The translations under genes were made by a program, and so were the position numbers. Below, piece by piece: positions 49,681 through 60,235 of a stretch of DNA of 64,000 bases; positions within the stretch are counted from its first letter, which is position 1, and every line of letters begins with the position of its first letter. This stretch comes from Acinetobacter sp. ANC 4862 (GTDB lineage: Bacteria > Pseudomonadota > Gammaproteobacteria > Pseudomonadales > Moraxellaceae): contig NZ_SJXH01000014.1 in the NCBI RefSeq assembly GCF_004336635.1, positions 1-64,000 of the forward strand, written 5' to 3'. The notes beneath the pieces are model-generated. The model made no database searches and was not told the DNA's origin. It was given only the letters and a program-made list of their open reading frames with translations.

Positions 49681-51357
49681 TTATGCAGTTTTACGTAAAT
49701 CTTTACGTAAAATTTTACCTACGTTTGATTTCGGTAATTCATCTATAAATTCAACATAACGTGGGCGTTTATAACCGGTTAAGTTTTCTTTTGCATATTC
49801 CAATATTTCTTCAGTGGTTAAAGACGGATCTTTTTTCACCACGAATAACTTAGGCACTTCCCCTGATTTTTCATCAGGCACACCAATCGCTGCAACTTCC
49901 AATACTTTTGGATGTTTGGAAATCACATCTTCAATTTCAGCAGGGTAAACATTGAAACCAGAAACCAGAATCATGTCTTTCTTACGGTCCACAATTTTAA
50001 TATAGCCGCGAGCATCCATAATACCGATGTCACCTGTACGGAAGAAACCATTGGTCATGACTTTTTCAGTTTCATCCGGGCGGTTCCAGTAACCTTTCAT
50101 GACTTGTGGACCACGAATCGAGATTTCACCCTGTTCGCCTAATGGAACTTCATTGCCATCATCATCAAGAATTGCAACTTCAGTCAATGGCAACGGAACA
50201 CCAATCGTACCGCTGAACTCCATTGATGATGGTGGGTTTGCAGTCGCAACAGGTGAAGTTTCTGATAAACCATAACCTTCAATGATGTTAGTGCCGGTAA
50301 TTTTCTTCCATGCTTCAGCTGTAGAAGCAAGAACAGCCATACCACCACCCATCGCCATTTTAAGGTTGCTATGGTCGAGTTGCTTAAACTCTTCATTGTT
50401 CACCAATGCATTAAACAAGGTGTTTACTGCCGGGAAGAATGACGGACGGTATTTGCGTAATTCTTTTATTACCGCAGGTAAGTCACGCGGGTTTGGAATC
50501 AGAATGTTAGCTTGACCTTTATACATACCGTACATGGCACAAACCATGAACGCAAAAATATGATAAAGCGGCAATGCACAGAAAATACGGTCATCTTTCG
50601 AACCGTCTTGTGCACCAAATTTACTTTGGAAAATGCCATCACACTGCAACATGTTCGCGACAAGATTGCGATGTGTCAGTTCTGCCCCTTTAGAAACACC
50701 CGTAGTACCACCGGTGTATTGCAATACAGCAGTATCACTTAAAGTCAGGCTTGGACGCTTGTAGTTGCTTGCATTGACTTTAGACATTGCAGCATTGAAC
50801 TTAATATGTCCTGGAATATCCCAAGCTGGAATTTGTTTACGTACTGAACGTAAAACAAAGTTCACTAATGTGCCTTTTAATGCACCTAACATATCGCCAA
50901 CAGAAGCCACGACCACATGCTTCACAGGTGTTTTACCAATAATTGCTTGGTAAACAGTTGCAAAGTTTTCGATAATGACCAGCACTTCAGAACCCGAGTC
51001 ATTTAACTGATGCTCAAGTTCACGCGAGGTATAGAGTGGATTTACATTGACTAATACCAGACCTGCACGGAATATACCCAATGCAACCACTGGATATTGC
51101 AACACGTTTGGCATCATCACTGCGACGCGAGAACCTTTTGCCAAACCTAAGCTTTGTAAATAGGTTGCAAATTTACGGCTTGCTTCTTCTAGTTCATTAA
51201 ATGTTAAGACTTTATCCATAAAGATAAAGGCATCACGTGAACCAAATTTTTGAAAATTACGTTCAAAAACATCATTAAGCGAGGTATTTTCTGGTGGTAA
51301 TTCTATAGTTTCCGGAATCCCTGTTTTTTGGTATTCAGCGAACCAAATTTTTTCCAT
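49681..51357 (-). CDS. fadD: Long-chain-fatty-acid-CoA ligase FadD
   Basis: 558 residues of the ANL adenylating superfamily. It activates long-chain fatty acids with ATP and CoA at the inner membrane, the first step of beta-oxidation. The AMP-binding P-loop YTGGTTGVSKGAELTH, the GYGLSETSP motif, RTGDIG and KDMILVSGFNVYPAEIEDVI with the catalytic lysine near GKILRKDL are all present. It is separated from parC by 148 bases that contain a nested dyad. A second FadD-like protein is likely elsewhere in the genome. Confidence 0.93.
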   Translation of the reverse strand: MEKIWFAEYQKTGIPETIELPPENTSLNDVFERNFQKFGSRDAFIFMDKVLTFNELEEASRKFATYLQSLGLAKGSRVAVMMPNVLQYPVVALGIFRAGLVLVNVNPLYTSRELEHQLNDSGSEVLVIIENFATVYQAIIGKTPVKHVVVASVGDMLGALKGTLVNFVLRSVRKQIPAWDIPGHIKFNAAMSKVNASNYKRPSLTLSDTAVLQYTGGTTGVSKGAELTHRNLVANMLQCDGIFQSKFGAQDGSKDDRIFCALPLYHIFAFMVCAMYGMYKGQANILIPNPRDLPAVIKELRKYRPSFFPAVNTLFNALVNNEEFKQLDHSNLKMAMGGGMAVLASTAEAWKKITGTNIIEGYGLSETSPVATANPPSSMEFSGTIGVPLPLTEVAILDDDGNEVPLGEQGEISIRGPQVMKGYWNRPDETEKVMTNGFFRTGDIGIMDARGYIKIVDRKKDMILVSGFNVYPAEIEDVISKHPKVLEVAAIGVPDEKSGEVPKLFVVKKDPSLTTEEILEYAKENLTGYKRPRYVEFIDELPKSNVGKILRKDLRKTA

Positions 51358-51448
51358 AATGCCCTTCTCTCCAATCTGTAATCCTTAGTTTTCAACTGTT
51401 TTTTCAATGCTATGCGTCATTATTGAACTTGTTTAGGCATAACACGAC

Positions 51449-51498
51449 ATCCATTTACACGAATACGGATCATATATAACGTATTTTGATCAATGGAT
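51449..51498. promoter_or_regulatory. Nested dyad upstream of fadD
   Basis: AATACG (51462-51467)/CGTATT (51480-51485) and ATCCATT (51449-51455)/AATGGAT (51492-51498) are both centred on the same point, 51473.5. It is just past the parC stop and about 90-140 bases before the fadD ATG. It has no T-run, so an operator is more likely than a terminator; a fatty-acid regulator is a guess. Confidence 0.4.
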
Positions 51499-51505
51499 GC
51501 TAGTT

Positions 51506-53725
51506 TTATCTTTGAATGAACAGTTTATTTGCTTTTTGATATCCCCGTGGTAAGAGTTGACCTTTAGTCGCTCTTTTACCTACATATTTCTGAAGATCAT
51601 CACCTTTTAGTTTTAATTGTTGCTGTCCTGCAACTACTTGAATTATTTCATTTAAACAAAGTAATGTCATGGACAAAATTTGTTCATTCGGTTCAAGTTG
51701 TATCAACTTGTTTCCTTTACCCTTGTTCAGGATTGGCAATTCTGACAGATCAATCACCAATAAACGGCCAGCGGTACTCAGGATGGCTAAATGCGTATTG
51801 GCATCCACCGTTTGCAATGGCAATGCTTTGGCATCATCCGATACGGTTAAGAAGGCTTTACCCGCTTTCGCATTGGTATCTAGCTGTTTTGCATTGGATT
51901 TAAAGCCGTAACCTTTAGAACTCACCGCAATAATTTCCTGCTCATCATCTGCGATCATGACTTGAATAAAGCCAACCCCATTTGCAGGAGCAAGTTTGGA
52001 GCTTAAGGGCTCACCCAAACCTCGTGCCGATGGCAAACTGTTAATCGCCAGTGCATAACTGCGCCCTGTTTCATCTAGCACATACGTACGTTGATTCGAC
52101 TTGCCGGTTGCATGACTTAAGTACTGATCGCCTGCACGGAAATTTGCATTTTCAGCATCCACATCATGCCCTTTGGCACAACGAATCCAGCCTGCTTCTG
52201 ACAAAATCACGGTTACAGGATCAGCCGGCATCAGGTCTTGTTCGCTAATCGCGGCAGCTTCGGCACGTTGCACGATTGGCGAACGTCGGTCATCACCAAA
52301 TTTCTTGGCATCGTCTTTCAGTTCGGTAATGATCAGATTCTTTAATGATTCCGGGTTTGCCAATTGTTCACGAATAATGGCAGCACGTGCTTCCAATTCT
52401 TCCTGTTCACGGCGAATTTCCATTTCTTCAAGTTTTGCCAAATGACGTAACTTAAGTTCCAGAATGGCTTCGGCCTGAATTTCATCAATCCCGAAATGTG
52501 CAATCAGCTCAGCTTTTGGATGATCTTCTTCGCGAATAATACGAATCACTGTATCCAGATCTAAATAGGCAATCAAAAGACCGGCCAAAATATGCAGGCG
52601 CTTTTCAATTTTATTTAAATGGTATTGCAGACGACGGGTCACGGTATTCTTACGGATTTCAATCCATTCCAGCAAAATACGGCGAATCGATTTCACTTGC
52701 GGACGACCATCAGCACCAATCATGTTCATATTGACACGATAGCTTGACTCTAAATCGGTCGTTGCGAATAAGTGACTCATCACCGCTTCGGCATCAATAC
52801 GATTGGAACGCAGCACAATCACCAAACGGGTTGGATTTTTATGATCGGATTCGTCTCGAACATCGCTCACCAAAGGCAATTTCTTCGCCTGCATTTGATC
52901 GGCAATTTGGGTGATGATTTTTGAACCCGACACCTGATACGGTAGCTCGGTAATCACGATTTCATTTTTTTCTATCGTGTACACCGCACGCATACGATAA
53001 CTACCACGACCGGTGGTCTGAATTTTTAATAAATCATCAGCCGAGGTAATAATTTCCGCTTTGGTCGGCAAATCGGGTGCCGGAATATATTCGGCAACTT
53101 TTTCATCGCTTAAATTTGGATTACGAATCAGCGCGATGGTGCCTTTAATCACTTCACGTAAGTTATGTGGCGGAATATCGGTTGCCATCCCTACGGCAAT
53201 ACCGGTGGTACCATTCAACAAAATATTCGGTACACGTGCCGGTAAATTCACCGGTTCTTTCATCGAACCATCAAAGTTGTCCTGCCAGTCACAGGTGCCT
53301 TGACCCAACTCAGACAACAGCACTTCACTGTAAAGTGAAAGTTTGGCTTCGGTATAACGCATTGCTGCGAAGGATTTCGGATCATCGGGTGAACCCCAGT
53401 TGCCCTGACCTTCGATGAAGGGATAACGATAACTAAACGGCTGTGCCATCAGCACCATGGCTTCATAACAGGCAGAGTCACCATGCGGATGGTACTTACC
53501 CAGTACATCACCTACCGTACGGGCAGATTTTTTCGGCTTACCACTATGCTTTAAGCCCAGTTCACTCATCGCATAAACGATACGGCGCTGCACCGGTTTT
53601 AAACCATCACTGATATGCGGCAATGCACGATCCATAATCACGTACATGGCATAGTTAAGGTAAGCTTGTTCAGTAAATTCTGCTACGGAACGATTTTCTG
53701 TCGCATGATGCACAAGGCTGGTCAT
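51506..53725 (-). CDS. parC: DNA topoisomerase IV subunit A
   Basis: 739 residues. ParC with ParE decatenates sister chromosomes. The breakage-reunion domain has catalytic Y124 ([10 protein letters not shown]) and a C-terminal beta-pinwheel domain occupies about 490-739. The quinolone-determining region [12 protein letters not shown] keeps S84 and E88 (A. baumannii numbering), the unmutated state. Shorter C-terminus than GyrA and no GyrA box supports ParC. An independent gene: fadD follows on the same strand but after a 148-base gap. Confidence 0.95.
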   Translation of the reverse strand: MTSLVHHATENRSVAEFTEQAYLNYAMYVIMDRALPHISDGLKPVQRRIVYAMSELGLKHSGKPKKSARTVGDVLGKYHPHGDSACYEAMVLMAQPFSYRYPFIEGQGNWGSPDDPKSFAAMRYTEAKLSLYSEVLLSELGQGTCDWQDNFDGSMKEPVNLPARVPNILLNGTTGIAVGMATDIPPHNLREVIKGTIALIRNPNLSDEKVAEYIPAPDLPTKAEIITSADDLLKIQTTGRGSYRMRAVYTIEKNEIVITELPYQVSGSKIITQIADQMQAKKLPLVSDVRDESDHKNPTRLVIVLRSNRIDAEAVMSHLFATTDLESSYRVNMNMIGADGRPQVKSIRRILLEWIEIRKNTVTRRLQYHLNKIEKRLHILAGLLIAYLDLDTVIRIIREEDHPKAELIAHFGIDEIQAEAILELKLRHLAKLEEMEIRREQEELEARAAIIREQLANPESLKNLIITELKDDAKKFGDDRRSPIVQRAEAAAISEQDLMPADPVTVILSEAGWIRCAKGHDVDAENANFRAGDQYLSHATGKSNQRTYVLDETGRSYALAINSLPSARGLGEPLSSKLAPANGVGFIQVMIADDEQEIIAVSSKGYGFKSNAKQLDTNAKAGKAFLTVSDDAKALPLQTVDANTHLAILSTAGRLLVIDLSELPILNKGKGNKLIQLEPNEQILSMTLLCLNEIIQVVAGQQQLKLKGDDLQKYVGKRATKGQLLPRGYQKANKLFIQR

Positions 53726-53889
53726 AAAAGCGTGAAATCCTAAATAATTCGTTTTTGTATCTACGTTGTTATGCTAAGTCGCAGGTGCAGTCTATACAAG
53801 GGCAGTACTGAACACTCTGCGACAAATTGTGTCTTATGGCCTAAAAATATCCACTTTATAATGTTCGATCAACTAAAAAATCAGCAATT

Positions 53890-55209
53890 TTATAAACCCA
53901 TCGATTCTAAAGTCTTGCCTTTGGTTTCTTCGCCTAAGACTAAAATCACCAAAGCCACAGCCAGCAATACTGCAGTAAACATTGTAAAGACGTGGCTGAA
54001 ACCATTGTTCATCACCATCATATGGGTAACCACGATCGGTGCCACAATCCCGCCCATACGACCAATCGCAGAGGCCCAACCAGAACCAAAAGCACGAATA
54101 TTGGTTGGATACTGTTCTGGCGTATAGGTATAAAGCACGCCCCATGCACCCAAGTTAAAGAACGACATCAAGCAACCCCAGAACATAATCATGTTCACGG
54201 TATCCGCTTGGCCAAAGAAATAAGCCGAAACGGCACACATGCCAATAAAGCCCGCCAATGTGGCTTTACGTCCCAGTTTTTCCACCAGCCATGCTGCGGC
54301 AACATAACCCGGAAGCTGCGCCAAAATCATAATCAGCACATACTCAAAAGACTGCACAATCGTATAGCCCTGTTTGATCAACAAACTTGGCAACCAGGTA
54401 AAAATGCCATAATACGAATAGACAATCCCGAACCAGATCAGCCAGAGCATTAAGGTACGACGAGCAAATGGGCCAGTCCAAAGCTGTTTAAAAGAAATAT
54501 TCTGCTTTTCCGCAACCGGTTTGACTTCAATGTGTTGAATCACTTCCACACCACATTGACGTTCCAGTTTTTGAACCAGAGCATGCGCTTCTTCAATCCG
54601 TCCACGGTTAATCAAATACGGAACAGACTCTGGCACTTTTTTCAGAATCATAAACACATAAATGGCAGGCAAACCACCAATTAAAAATGCGATATGCCAG
54701 CCATAATTCGGAATCACAAAGTAGGAAACCAGAGCCGCGACCAGCCAGCCCAAGCCCCAGAAACTTTCCAGTAAAACAATAAAGCGTCCGCGTACGTGCG
54801 CAGGAATGTATTCACTGACCAAAGTTACCGCAACAGGAAGCTGTCCACCTAAACCTAAACCGACAATAAAACGAAACACCAATAACCAGGTCAAATTGGG
54901 TGCAAAGGCACATAAAGCAGTGGCAATACTATAGGTCACCAAAGTAATGGCAAATACGGTACGACGCCCAATACGATCGGCTAATCCCCCAGAGAAAACT
55001 GCACCAATCGCCATACCGACAAAACCAATCGACACCACCCAGCCTTTTTCAGTCGGGGTCATGTTCCATTCTTCGGCCATGGTCGTCAAAATAAAAGCAA
55101 TCAGACCAGTATCCATTGCATCGAACATCCAGCCGAGTCCGATCACCCATAGCAAGGTATAGTGAAACTTACCAATGGGTAAGCGTTGTACACGTGAGAC
55201 TAAATCCAT
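53890..55209 (-). CDS. MFS transporter, sugar/metabolite:H+ symporter type
   Basis: About 439 residues from the ATG at 55209 with AGAGA upstream. Twelve transmembrane helices with the MFS motif A (GGLADRIGRRTVF) between helices 2 and 3, a second copy in the C-half (EKLGRKATLAG) and RFIVGLGLGGQLPVAVTLVSEYIPAHVRGR typical of the sugar-porter/NiaP/aromatic-acid branch. The LGWMFDAMDTGL opening with Asp in helix 1 supports proton symport. The substrate may be a small carboxylate, nicotinate or similar; not assignable. No regulator or catabolic gene is adjacent. Confidence 0.82.
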   Translation of the reverse strand: MDLVSRVQRLPIGKFHYTLLWVIGLGWMFDAMDTGLIAFILTTMAEEWNMTPTEKGWVVSIGFVGMAIGAVFSGGLADRIGRRTVFAITLVTYSIATALCAFAPNLTWLLVFRFIVGLGLGGQLPVAVTLVSEYIPAHVRGRFIVLLESFWGLGWLVAALVSYFVIPNYGWHIAFLIGGLPAIYVFMILKKVPESVPYLINRGRIEEAHALVQKLERQCGVEVIQHIEVKPVAEKQNISFKQLWTGPFARRTLMLWLIWFGIVYSYYGIFTWLPSLLIKQGYTIVQSFEYVLIMILAQLPGYVAAAWLVEKLGRKATLAGFIGMCAVSAYFFGQADTVNMIMFWGCLMSFFNLGAWGVLYTYTPEQYPTNIRAFGSGWASAIGRMGGIVAPIVVTHMMVMNNGFSHVFTMFTAVLLAVALVILVLGEETKGKTLESMGL

Positions 55210-55345
55210 AACAAGATCTCTGATTTGGTGAAAGGGTGCATACTGCTTTCCCAACAGGATTTATGATTTTGCTGATTTTTATACGCTAATTTGAAGATCA
55301 TGACCGCTCATTTCGTCGGTCATTTCCCGTTTTTTTTGAAAATTC

Positions 55346-55990
55346 TTATGAAGCATCTTTGGAAGATGCCGATTGATCATCATCATCTTTATAAATGAAT
55401 TTGGGCATTTCCAGTCCGAAGTAGATGGCGATACAGCGTAAAGAGAAACCGAAGATCAGAGTCGAAATTACGGTGACTTCCAGGGAGAAACCAATCTCTT
55501 GGCAGACCCAGTAACAGATAACTGACACAAAAGAAATACTGGCATACAGTTCACGGCGGAACACCAAGGGTACATCGTTACACAGAATATCACGCAGAAT
55601 ACCGCCAGAGACACCCGTCAGGACACCCGCCACAGCTGAAACCACGAAACCATGTCCCATTTCCAGTGCAATCTGACAACCAATCACGGTAAAGCCAATC
55701 AGCCCCATGGCATCCAGAATCAAGAAGATAGAGCGTAAATGGCGCATCCATTTGGCAATCAGGATAGTGACAAAGGCCGCAGCACAGGTTAACACCAAAT
55801 ATTCAGGATGTTTGACCCAAGTCAGTGGATAATGTCCGAGCAATACATCCCGAACTGAACCGCCACCAAGTGCCGTCACACAAGCAATCAGCGTTACCCC
55901 AAACCAATCCATACTACGCCGACCAGCCGACAAAGCCCCGGTCATGGCTTCGGCCGTAATCGCAATAATATAAATCACTAATAGCAACAT
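55346..55990 (-). CDS. TRIC-family cation channel protein (YadS/UPF0126)
   Basis: 214 residues with seven predicted transmembrane helices. The two repeated UPF0126 units show the glycine-rich pattern TALGGGSVRDVLLG in the first and VLTGVSGGILRDILCND in the second, as in bacterial homologues of trimeric intracellular cation channels. These trimers conduct K+ or Na+ in structural studies. The C-terminal tail (KDDDDQSASSKDAS) is acidic and disordered. It lies in a run of same-strand genes with loose spacing, so it is probably monocistronic. Confidence 0.85.
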   Translation of the reverse strand: MLLLVIYIIAITAEAMTGALSAGRRSMDWFGVTLIACVTALGGGSVRDVLLGHYPLTWVKHPEYLVLTCAAAFVTILIAKWMRHLRSIFLILDAMGLIGFTVIGCQIALEMGHGFVVSAVAGVLTGVSGGILRDILCNDVPLVFRRELYASISFVSVICYWVCQEIGFSLEVTVISTLIFGFSLRCIAIYFGLEMPKFIYKDDDDQSASSKDAS

Positions 55991-56050
55991 TGCCCTTCTT
56001 CCACTGAGGGTAATCGATGCGCGTTATTCTAAGGCAAATTCAGATGAAAT

Positions 56051-56521
56051 TTACAGATATTGTGCACAACATTGTTTAAATTTTTTCCCCGATCCACAAA
56101 TGCAGGCTTGCTTCATGGTGATTTGCATCTCTGTGGTCGGATCAAGGAAATACCAAGCTCCATCGTGTAGCACAAAATGTGAAACTTCATGATGAACCTG
56201 AGCCTGTTTGCCATCATGATAATGTGCCTTAAACTCTACTTGTGCATGATTTTTATCTATTTTTTCTTTGGCTTGCACAATTTCCAACTTGAGCCATTGA
56301 TTGGACTGACTCCAGTCACGAATCGCAGCCACATCCAATGCCTGTTGCTGTCCAATGGCTGTGGTTTTGACAATATAGTCAATTTCATGTTTGGCAAATG
56401 CGCTATAACGTGAACGCATCACCTGTTCTGCAGTTTGCGCTTTCACCTGTCCCAAATGTAGCGGTTGGCAACAGCTGGCATACATTCCAAGACCACATGG
56501 ACAATTGCTTTCTGACATCAA
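56051..56521 (-). CDS. YchJ-family protein with two SEC-C zinc motifs
   Basis: 156 residues. An SEC-C motif sits at each end: CPCGLGMYASCC near residues 7-18 and CICGSGKKFKQCC near 141-153. The central NTF2-like YchJ domain includes AEQVMRSRYSAFAKHEIDYIVKT. The family is widespread (UPF0225) and of unknown function; SEC-C motifs bind zinc and, in SecA, SecB or ribosomes. Monocistronic, just upstream (on this strand, after) the TerC-like gene and its terminator. Confidence 0.85.
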   Translation of the reverse strand: MMSESNCPCGLGMYASCCQPLHLGQVKAQTAEQVMRSRYSAFAKHEIDYIVKTTAIGQQQALDVAAIRDWSQSNQWLKLEIVQAKEKIDKNHAQVEFKAHYHDGKQAQVHHEVSHFVLHDGAWYFLDPTTEMQITMKQACICGSGKKFKQCCAQYL

Positions 56522-56535
56522 ATTTTCCCAATAAA

Positions 56536-56563
56536 AAATAGCCCGACGATGCGAGCTATTTTA
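56536..56563 (-). terminator. Terminator of the TerC-CBS gene
   Basis: AAAATAGC (56536-56543) with GCTATTTT (56556-56563). On the reverse strand the stem is followed by T6. It sits between the TerC-like stop and the YchJ-like start. Confidence 0.6.
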
Positions 56564-56603
56564 ATCAATTATCTTGCTTTAAAGACAATCTGCCTTAATT
56601 TAG

Positions 56604-58181
56604 TTAATCATTGGCATGGTTTTCAATTTTCGGAATGATATGGACTTTATCAATTTTATGACCATCCATTGTCACCACTTCAAAGATATAACCATCGGCT
56701 TCGAATTTTGCCCCACTTTCCGGTAAATGACCCAAGTGGTGCAAGATATATCCAGACAAGGTTGAGTATTGTTCAGACTCATCCACCAGATCACAATCTA
56801 AAAGTAAGGAGACGTGACGAATATCGGTAGAACCTTCAAGAATTAAAGTGCCATCTTCCAGACTTTCTGCTGCAGTTTCAAATTCATCTTCATCCGGGAA
56901 TTCACCTGCAATCGCTTCAAGTACATCAATTGGTGTCGCAATCCCTTCTATCGAACCGTATTCATTCAGGACAATCGCCAATTGCAACGGGGCTTGGCGT
57001 AATTGCTCCATCACCATCAACACTTGAGCATTTTCATGCACAATCACCGGTTCACGTAAGTGACGTTCAAAATTGAGTACACCGGTTTCAATATATTCAT
57101 TCATCACTTTATGGGTCAGGACTACACCGGCAATATTGTCTAACTCACCATGCGCAACAATTAAACGCGAATGGGTCATACTCAACAATTGTTCTTTAAT
57201 GGCAATTTCGTCTTCGTCTAAATCAATCCATTCCAGTTCAGGACGCGGTGTCATCACCGACTTCACCGGTCGTTCAGACAGTCCAAGTACGCCCTGTACC
57301 ATCACACTGTGATAAGCGCCATTTTGTTCATTAAAGACTTCATCGGCAAATGCACGGGTTGCAAGCACATCTTCAGCATCATTATTTTGTGATTCCGACT
57401 TGCCACCGAGCATGCGCATTACCGCAGAAGCGGTACGGTAACGTAAATCCGTCGTGGTCACCATTTTCTCCTGGTTACGGCGCATGGTTTGATTCACAAA
57501 CTCAACCACCACCGAGAAACCAATTGCAGCGTATAAATAGCCTTTTGGAATATGGAAACCAAAACCTTCAACAATGAGTGAGAAACCGATCATCATCAAG
57601 AAGCCCAAACATAGAATCACCACGGTTGGATGTTTGTTGACGAAATCCATCAGCGGTTTCGATGCCCAAAGCATAATGCCGACCGCAATCACCACCGCAA
57701 TCATCATTACAGAAAGGTCTTTCACCATTCCGACTGCGGTAATCACGCTGTCTAGAGAGAAAACTGCATCCAGCACCACAATTTGAACAATTACCATCCA
57801 GAAAGCGGCATGCACCGGGTTTTCTTCTTTCTGAGGTTGAGTGCCTTCAATGCGTTCATGCAGTTCCATGGTGCCTTTAAATAAAAGGAACACACCACCG
57901 AACAGTAGAATCAAGTCACGGCCTGAGAAAGGATGATCAACTATATGGAACAGTGGCTGCGTTAAGGTCACGACCCAAGCAATGGAAGCCAGTAAAATTA
58001 AGCGCATAGCCAAGGCGAGGAGCAACCCGACAATACGACCTGCATTACGCTGTTCTGGTGGAAGTTTTTCCGCCAAAATGGCAATAAAAACCAGATTATC
58101 GATACCAAGAACAATTTCTAACACCACTAAAGTGGCCAGTCCAATCCATGCAGATGGATCTGACATCCATTCAAAGATCAT
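56604..58181 (-). CDS. TerC-family membrane protein with CBS pair and CorC domain (YoaE-like)
   Basis: 525 residues. The N-terminal TerC domain with seven membrane helices includes [23 protein letters not shown] and [18 protein letters not shown], whose aspartates are metal-site candidates. Two CBS domains (about 300-425) and a C-terminal CorC/HlyC domain (about 435-515) follow. Relatives include E. coli YoaE and YegH; TerC proteins are linked to manganese or tellurite handling and CBS/CorC parts sense nucleotides or Mg. The exact ion is unknown. CAGGAGAG precedes the ATG. No yybP-type riboswitch was found upstream. Confidence 0.87.
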   Translation of the reverse strand: MIFEWMSDPSAWIGLATLVVLEIVLGIDNLVFIAILAEKLPPEQRNAGRIVGLLLALAMRLILLASIAWVVTLTQPLFHIVDHPFSGRDLILLFGGVFLLFKGTMELHERIEGTQPQKEENPVHAAFWMVIVQIVVLDAVFSLDSVITAVGMVKDLSVMMIAVVIAVGIMLWASKPLMDFVNKHPTVVILCLGFLMMIGFSLIVEGFGFHIPKGYLYAAIGFSVVVEFVNQTMRRNQEKMVTTTDLRYRTASAVMRMLGGKSESQNNDAEDVLATRAFADEVFNEQNGAYHSVMVQGVLGLSERPVKSVMTPRPELEWIDLDEDEIAIKEQLLSMTHSRLIVAHGELDNIAGVVLTHKVMNEYIETGVLNFERHLREPVIVHENAQVLMVMEQLRQAPLQLAIVLNEYGSIEGIATPIDVLEAIAGEFPDEDEFETAAESLEDGTLILEGSTDIRHVSLLLDCDLVDESEQYSTLSGYILHHLGHLPESGAKFEADGYIFEVVTMDGHKIDKVHIIPKIENHAND

Positions 58182-58502
58182 TGGATGCTCTCCTGCAGGG
58201 TATAGAGGTCTGATTTTAGGATGTTCATATTAAAATCGCTGAATATTCTATGAACAGCATTCTTTATAATTTTTGCGGAAAAATTGAGATGTTCAGAGCG
58301 AGGACAACCACTACTCATGTTGATTCATTTATTGGAAAACAGATTTTTAGTATAGCAAGATGAACTAGAAATTCATCTTTTTTTCAGTACTCCCGCTCTT
58401 TTATCTCAGCAAGTTTTAACAAATCTTTGCAAAGCCTGTTCATGACCTCACATGCTGTGTCATATTTTCAGACTAAGCTAGAGCATGAAAAAATAAAGTG
58501 CT
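58182..58502. other. Divergent promoter region, TerC-like and LOG genes
   Basis: 321 bases with no gene. It must contain promoters in both directions. I saw no riboswitch core, strong dyad or terminator, only AT-rich stretches. Confidence 0.5.
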
Positions 58503-59141
58503 ATGGTAAAAAATATAATGATGAACAGTGTATTAAAAATGACTCCAAAACATAAAAATCCAACGCCGAAAACAACTCAACCTTTAATTGCGCTCTATTG
58601 TGGCTCGCGTTCAGGCAACAAGCCGATTTACCAAGAAAAAGCCATTGCGCTGGCTCAAGCTCTTTCTGACTTGGGTTTTGGACTGGTCTATGGCGGTGCA
58701 AGTATTGGCTTAATGGGACAAGTTGCTGACGCGGTTAGACAACGTGGCGGTCAAACCGTCGGAGTGATTCCTGAATTCATGCTGGATTATGAAATCGCGC
58801 ATAACCAACTCACCGAATTGCACATTGTAGAAAGCATGCATGAACGCAAGGCCATGATGGCGGAGCGTGCCAGTGCTTTTGTAGCGCTGCCGGGTGGCTT
58901 GGGAACTTTTGAAGAAATTCTGGAAATTGCCACTTGGGGCCAGTTGAATCAGCACCAAAAACCCATGATGCTGTATAACGTGAATGGCTTTTATGATGCT
59001 TTAATTGCCCAGCTGGATCATGCGGTCAGTGAAGGCTTTTTACCGCCACAGCATCGGGCGAAACTGATTATTTGCAATCATGCCGATCAAATTCTGAATG
59101 CGATTAAAAATCTCGGTGCTCCGAAACACTTTGCGATTTAA
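58503..59141 (+). CDS. LOG-family nucleotide phosphoribohydrolase (TIGR00730)
   Basis: 212 residues. A Rossmann-like fold with the lonely-guy signature PGGLGTFEEILEIATW (PGGxGTxxE, 130-138) and SMHERK (111-116). Family members cleave nucleoside monophosphates (AMP or cytokinin nucleotides) to base and ribose-5-phosphate. The N-terminal part before PLIALYCGSRSG (about 27 residues) is poorly conserved, so the true start may be one of the in-frame ATGs at 58518, 58521 or 58539; none has a good ribosome site. A terminator follows. Confidence 0.85.
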   Translation: MVKNIMMNSVLKMTPKHKNPTPKTTQPLIALYCGSRSGNKPIYQEKAIALAQALSDLGFGLVYGGASIGLMGQVADAVRQRGGQTVGVIPEFMLDYEIAHNQLTELHIVESMHERKAMMAERASAFVALPGGLGTFEEILEIATWGQLNQHQKPMMLYNVNGFYDALIAQLDHAVSEGFLPPQHRAKLIICNHADQILNAIKNLGAPKHFAI

Positions 59142-59158
59142 AGCCAAATTCTAAACAT

Positions 59159-59187
59159 AAAAAAGCGAGCCCAGAGCTCGCTTTTTT
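59159..59187 (+). terminator. Bidirectional terminator, LOG gene and PiT-like gene
   Basis: AAAAAAGCGAGC (59159-59170) and GCTCGCTTTTTT (59176-59187) with a 5-base loop, between convergent stops at 59141 and 59204. Confidence 0.9.
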
Positions 59188-59203
59188 GATTGCCCTGTCT
59201 ACA

Positions 59204-60172
59204 CTATAAATTTGAAATAAAGTTATAGAACCAAGGCAAAGTTGTGGCAAGCACAATACTCATGATTAAACCGACCATCAGCTTCATCGCATCTTTACTG
59301 ACGTTACGTGAGGTTCGATATTTATTTACTTCAGCCAAATGCATCGACATCGCAAACTCACGACCTGCAAGCAGACCCAAGAATACCCATGTGGTACTCA
59401 TTGGAATGTTGCTCCACTCTTTAAACACCAATAAAATCAAGGCATAAATAAAATCGATAATGGTCGCGGAACGAATATCAGCCACACCGGTTTTGGTATC
59501 GATAATTTTCTGGATGGCGCCACCACGTTGATAAAAGACCACACCCAAGAGAACGATAAACACCAGAATCGCAAAAATCAAAAATTCCAGCGGAACTTGA
59601 CGCGGTACATAGACGAAAATATTCGCCAGATCCTGAATCAGCCACTGGCTCCACAGAAATGCCGTGGACACCCACTGCAAACCAATCCAGATATGCGAGG
59701 GTTTATGGTCTCGGGTTTTACTGAAATAAACTGAAATGCCTTTAATCACAAATCGATAAACAATGATTGCCACAATAAATGCAACGGCATAACCCATCAT
59801 CGATTTGGTGAGCATTGAACCCAAACTGCTCGGCGAAAAAATCGTGAGGACTAAGAATGTGGTACTGACCGGAATCCCATATTTGGTCAAAAAAATCAGC
59901 AAGATGGGCGGAACAATATACAGCCAGGTAATGCCACCCTCAGGAAAAGGAATGGTTTCCAGACGGCCATAAGAAGCATCGCCAACACCTGAAGCCCACC
60001 AGCCATACAGCAAGACCACACTTAAAATACTGCTGGTATACAGCCACAGTATCCACCAGGGACGATGGGCATTGGATGAAATAAAGGTACCTAAGGTCTG
60101 CGGCACATCATTTCCGACAATTGAATAAGCGGCTAGACAGAAGCCAACAATCATCAAAATTTCGATTGTCAT
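59204..60172 (-). CDS. PiT-like phosphate permease
   Basis: 322 residues with nine or ten transmembrane helices. It shows the two-fold repeat of PiT transporters in a reduced form: GNDVPQTLGTF (20-30) and QDLANIFVYVPR (180-191) in place of the two GANDVANA elements, and PVSTT (101-105) and PMSTT (257-261) in place of the P-S/T-T motifs. PiT proteins import metal-phosphate with protons or sodium. A Pho-box-like array upstream supports phosphate linkage. It is shorter than E. coli PitA (499) because the central loop is missing. The exact substrate, phosphate or sulfate, is uncertain. Confidence 0.7.
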   Translation of the reverse strand: MTIEILMIVGFCLAAYSIVGNDVPQTLGTFISSNAHRPWWILWLYTSSILSVVLLYGWWASGVGDASYGRLETIPFPEGGITWLYIVPPILLIFLTKYGIPVSTTFLVLTIFSPSSLGSMLTKSMMGYAVAFIVAIIVYRFVIKGISVYFSKTRDHKPSHIWIGLQWVSTAFLWSQWLIQDLANIFVYVPRQVPLEFLIFAILVFIVLLGVVFYQRGGAIQKIIDTKTGVADIRSATIIDFIYALILLVFKEWSNIPMSTTWVFLGLLAGREFAMSMHLAEVNKYRTSRNVSKDAMKLMVGLIMSIVLATTLPWFYNFISNL

Positions 60173-60235
60173 AAAAACAAAACCTTTTTCACCAATTAAA
60201 AGTACTCATCCAGCGCTGCTGGAAGTTGGGCTGAA

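Noticed and set aside
53771..54127. 118-residue plus-strand frame over the end of the MFS transporter gene
   Set aside because: It lies antisense to a clear 12-helix transporter and has no family features.
58182..58330. Manganese (yybP-ykoY) riboswitch ahead of the TerC-like gene
   Set aside because: TerC genes often have one, but the leader here lacks the conserved paired internal loops.
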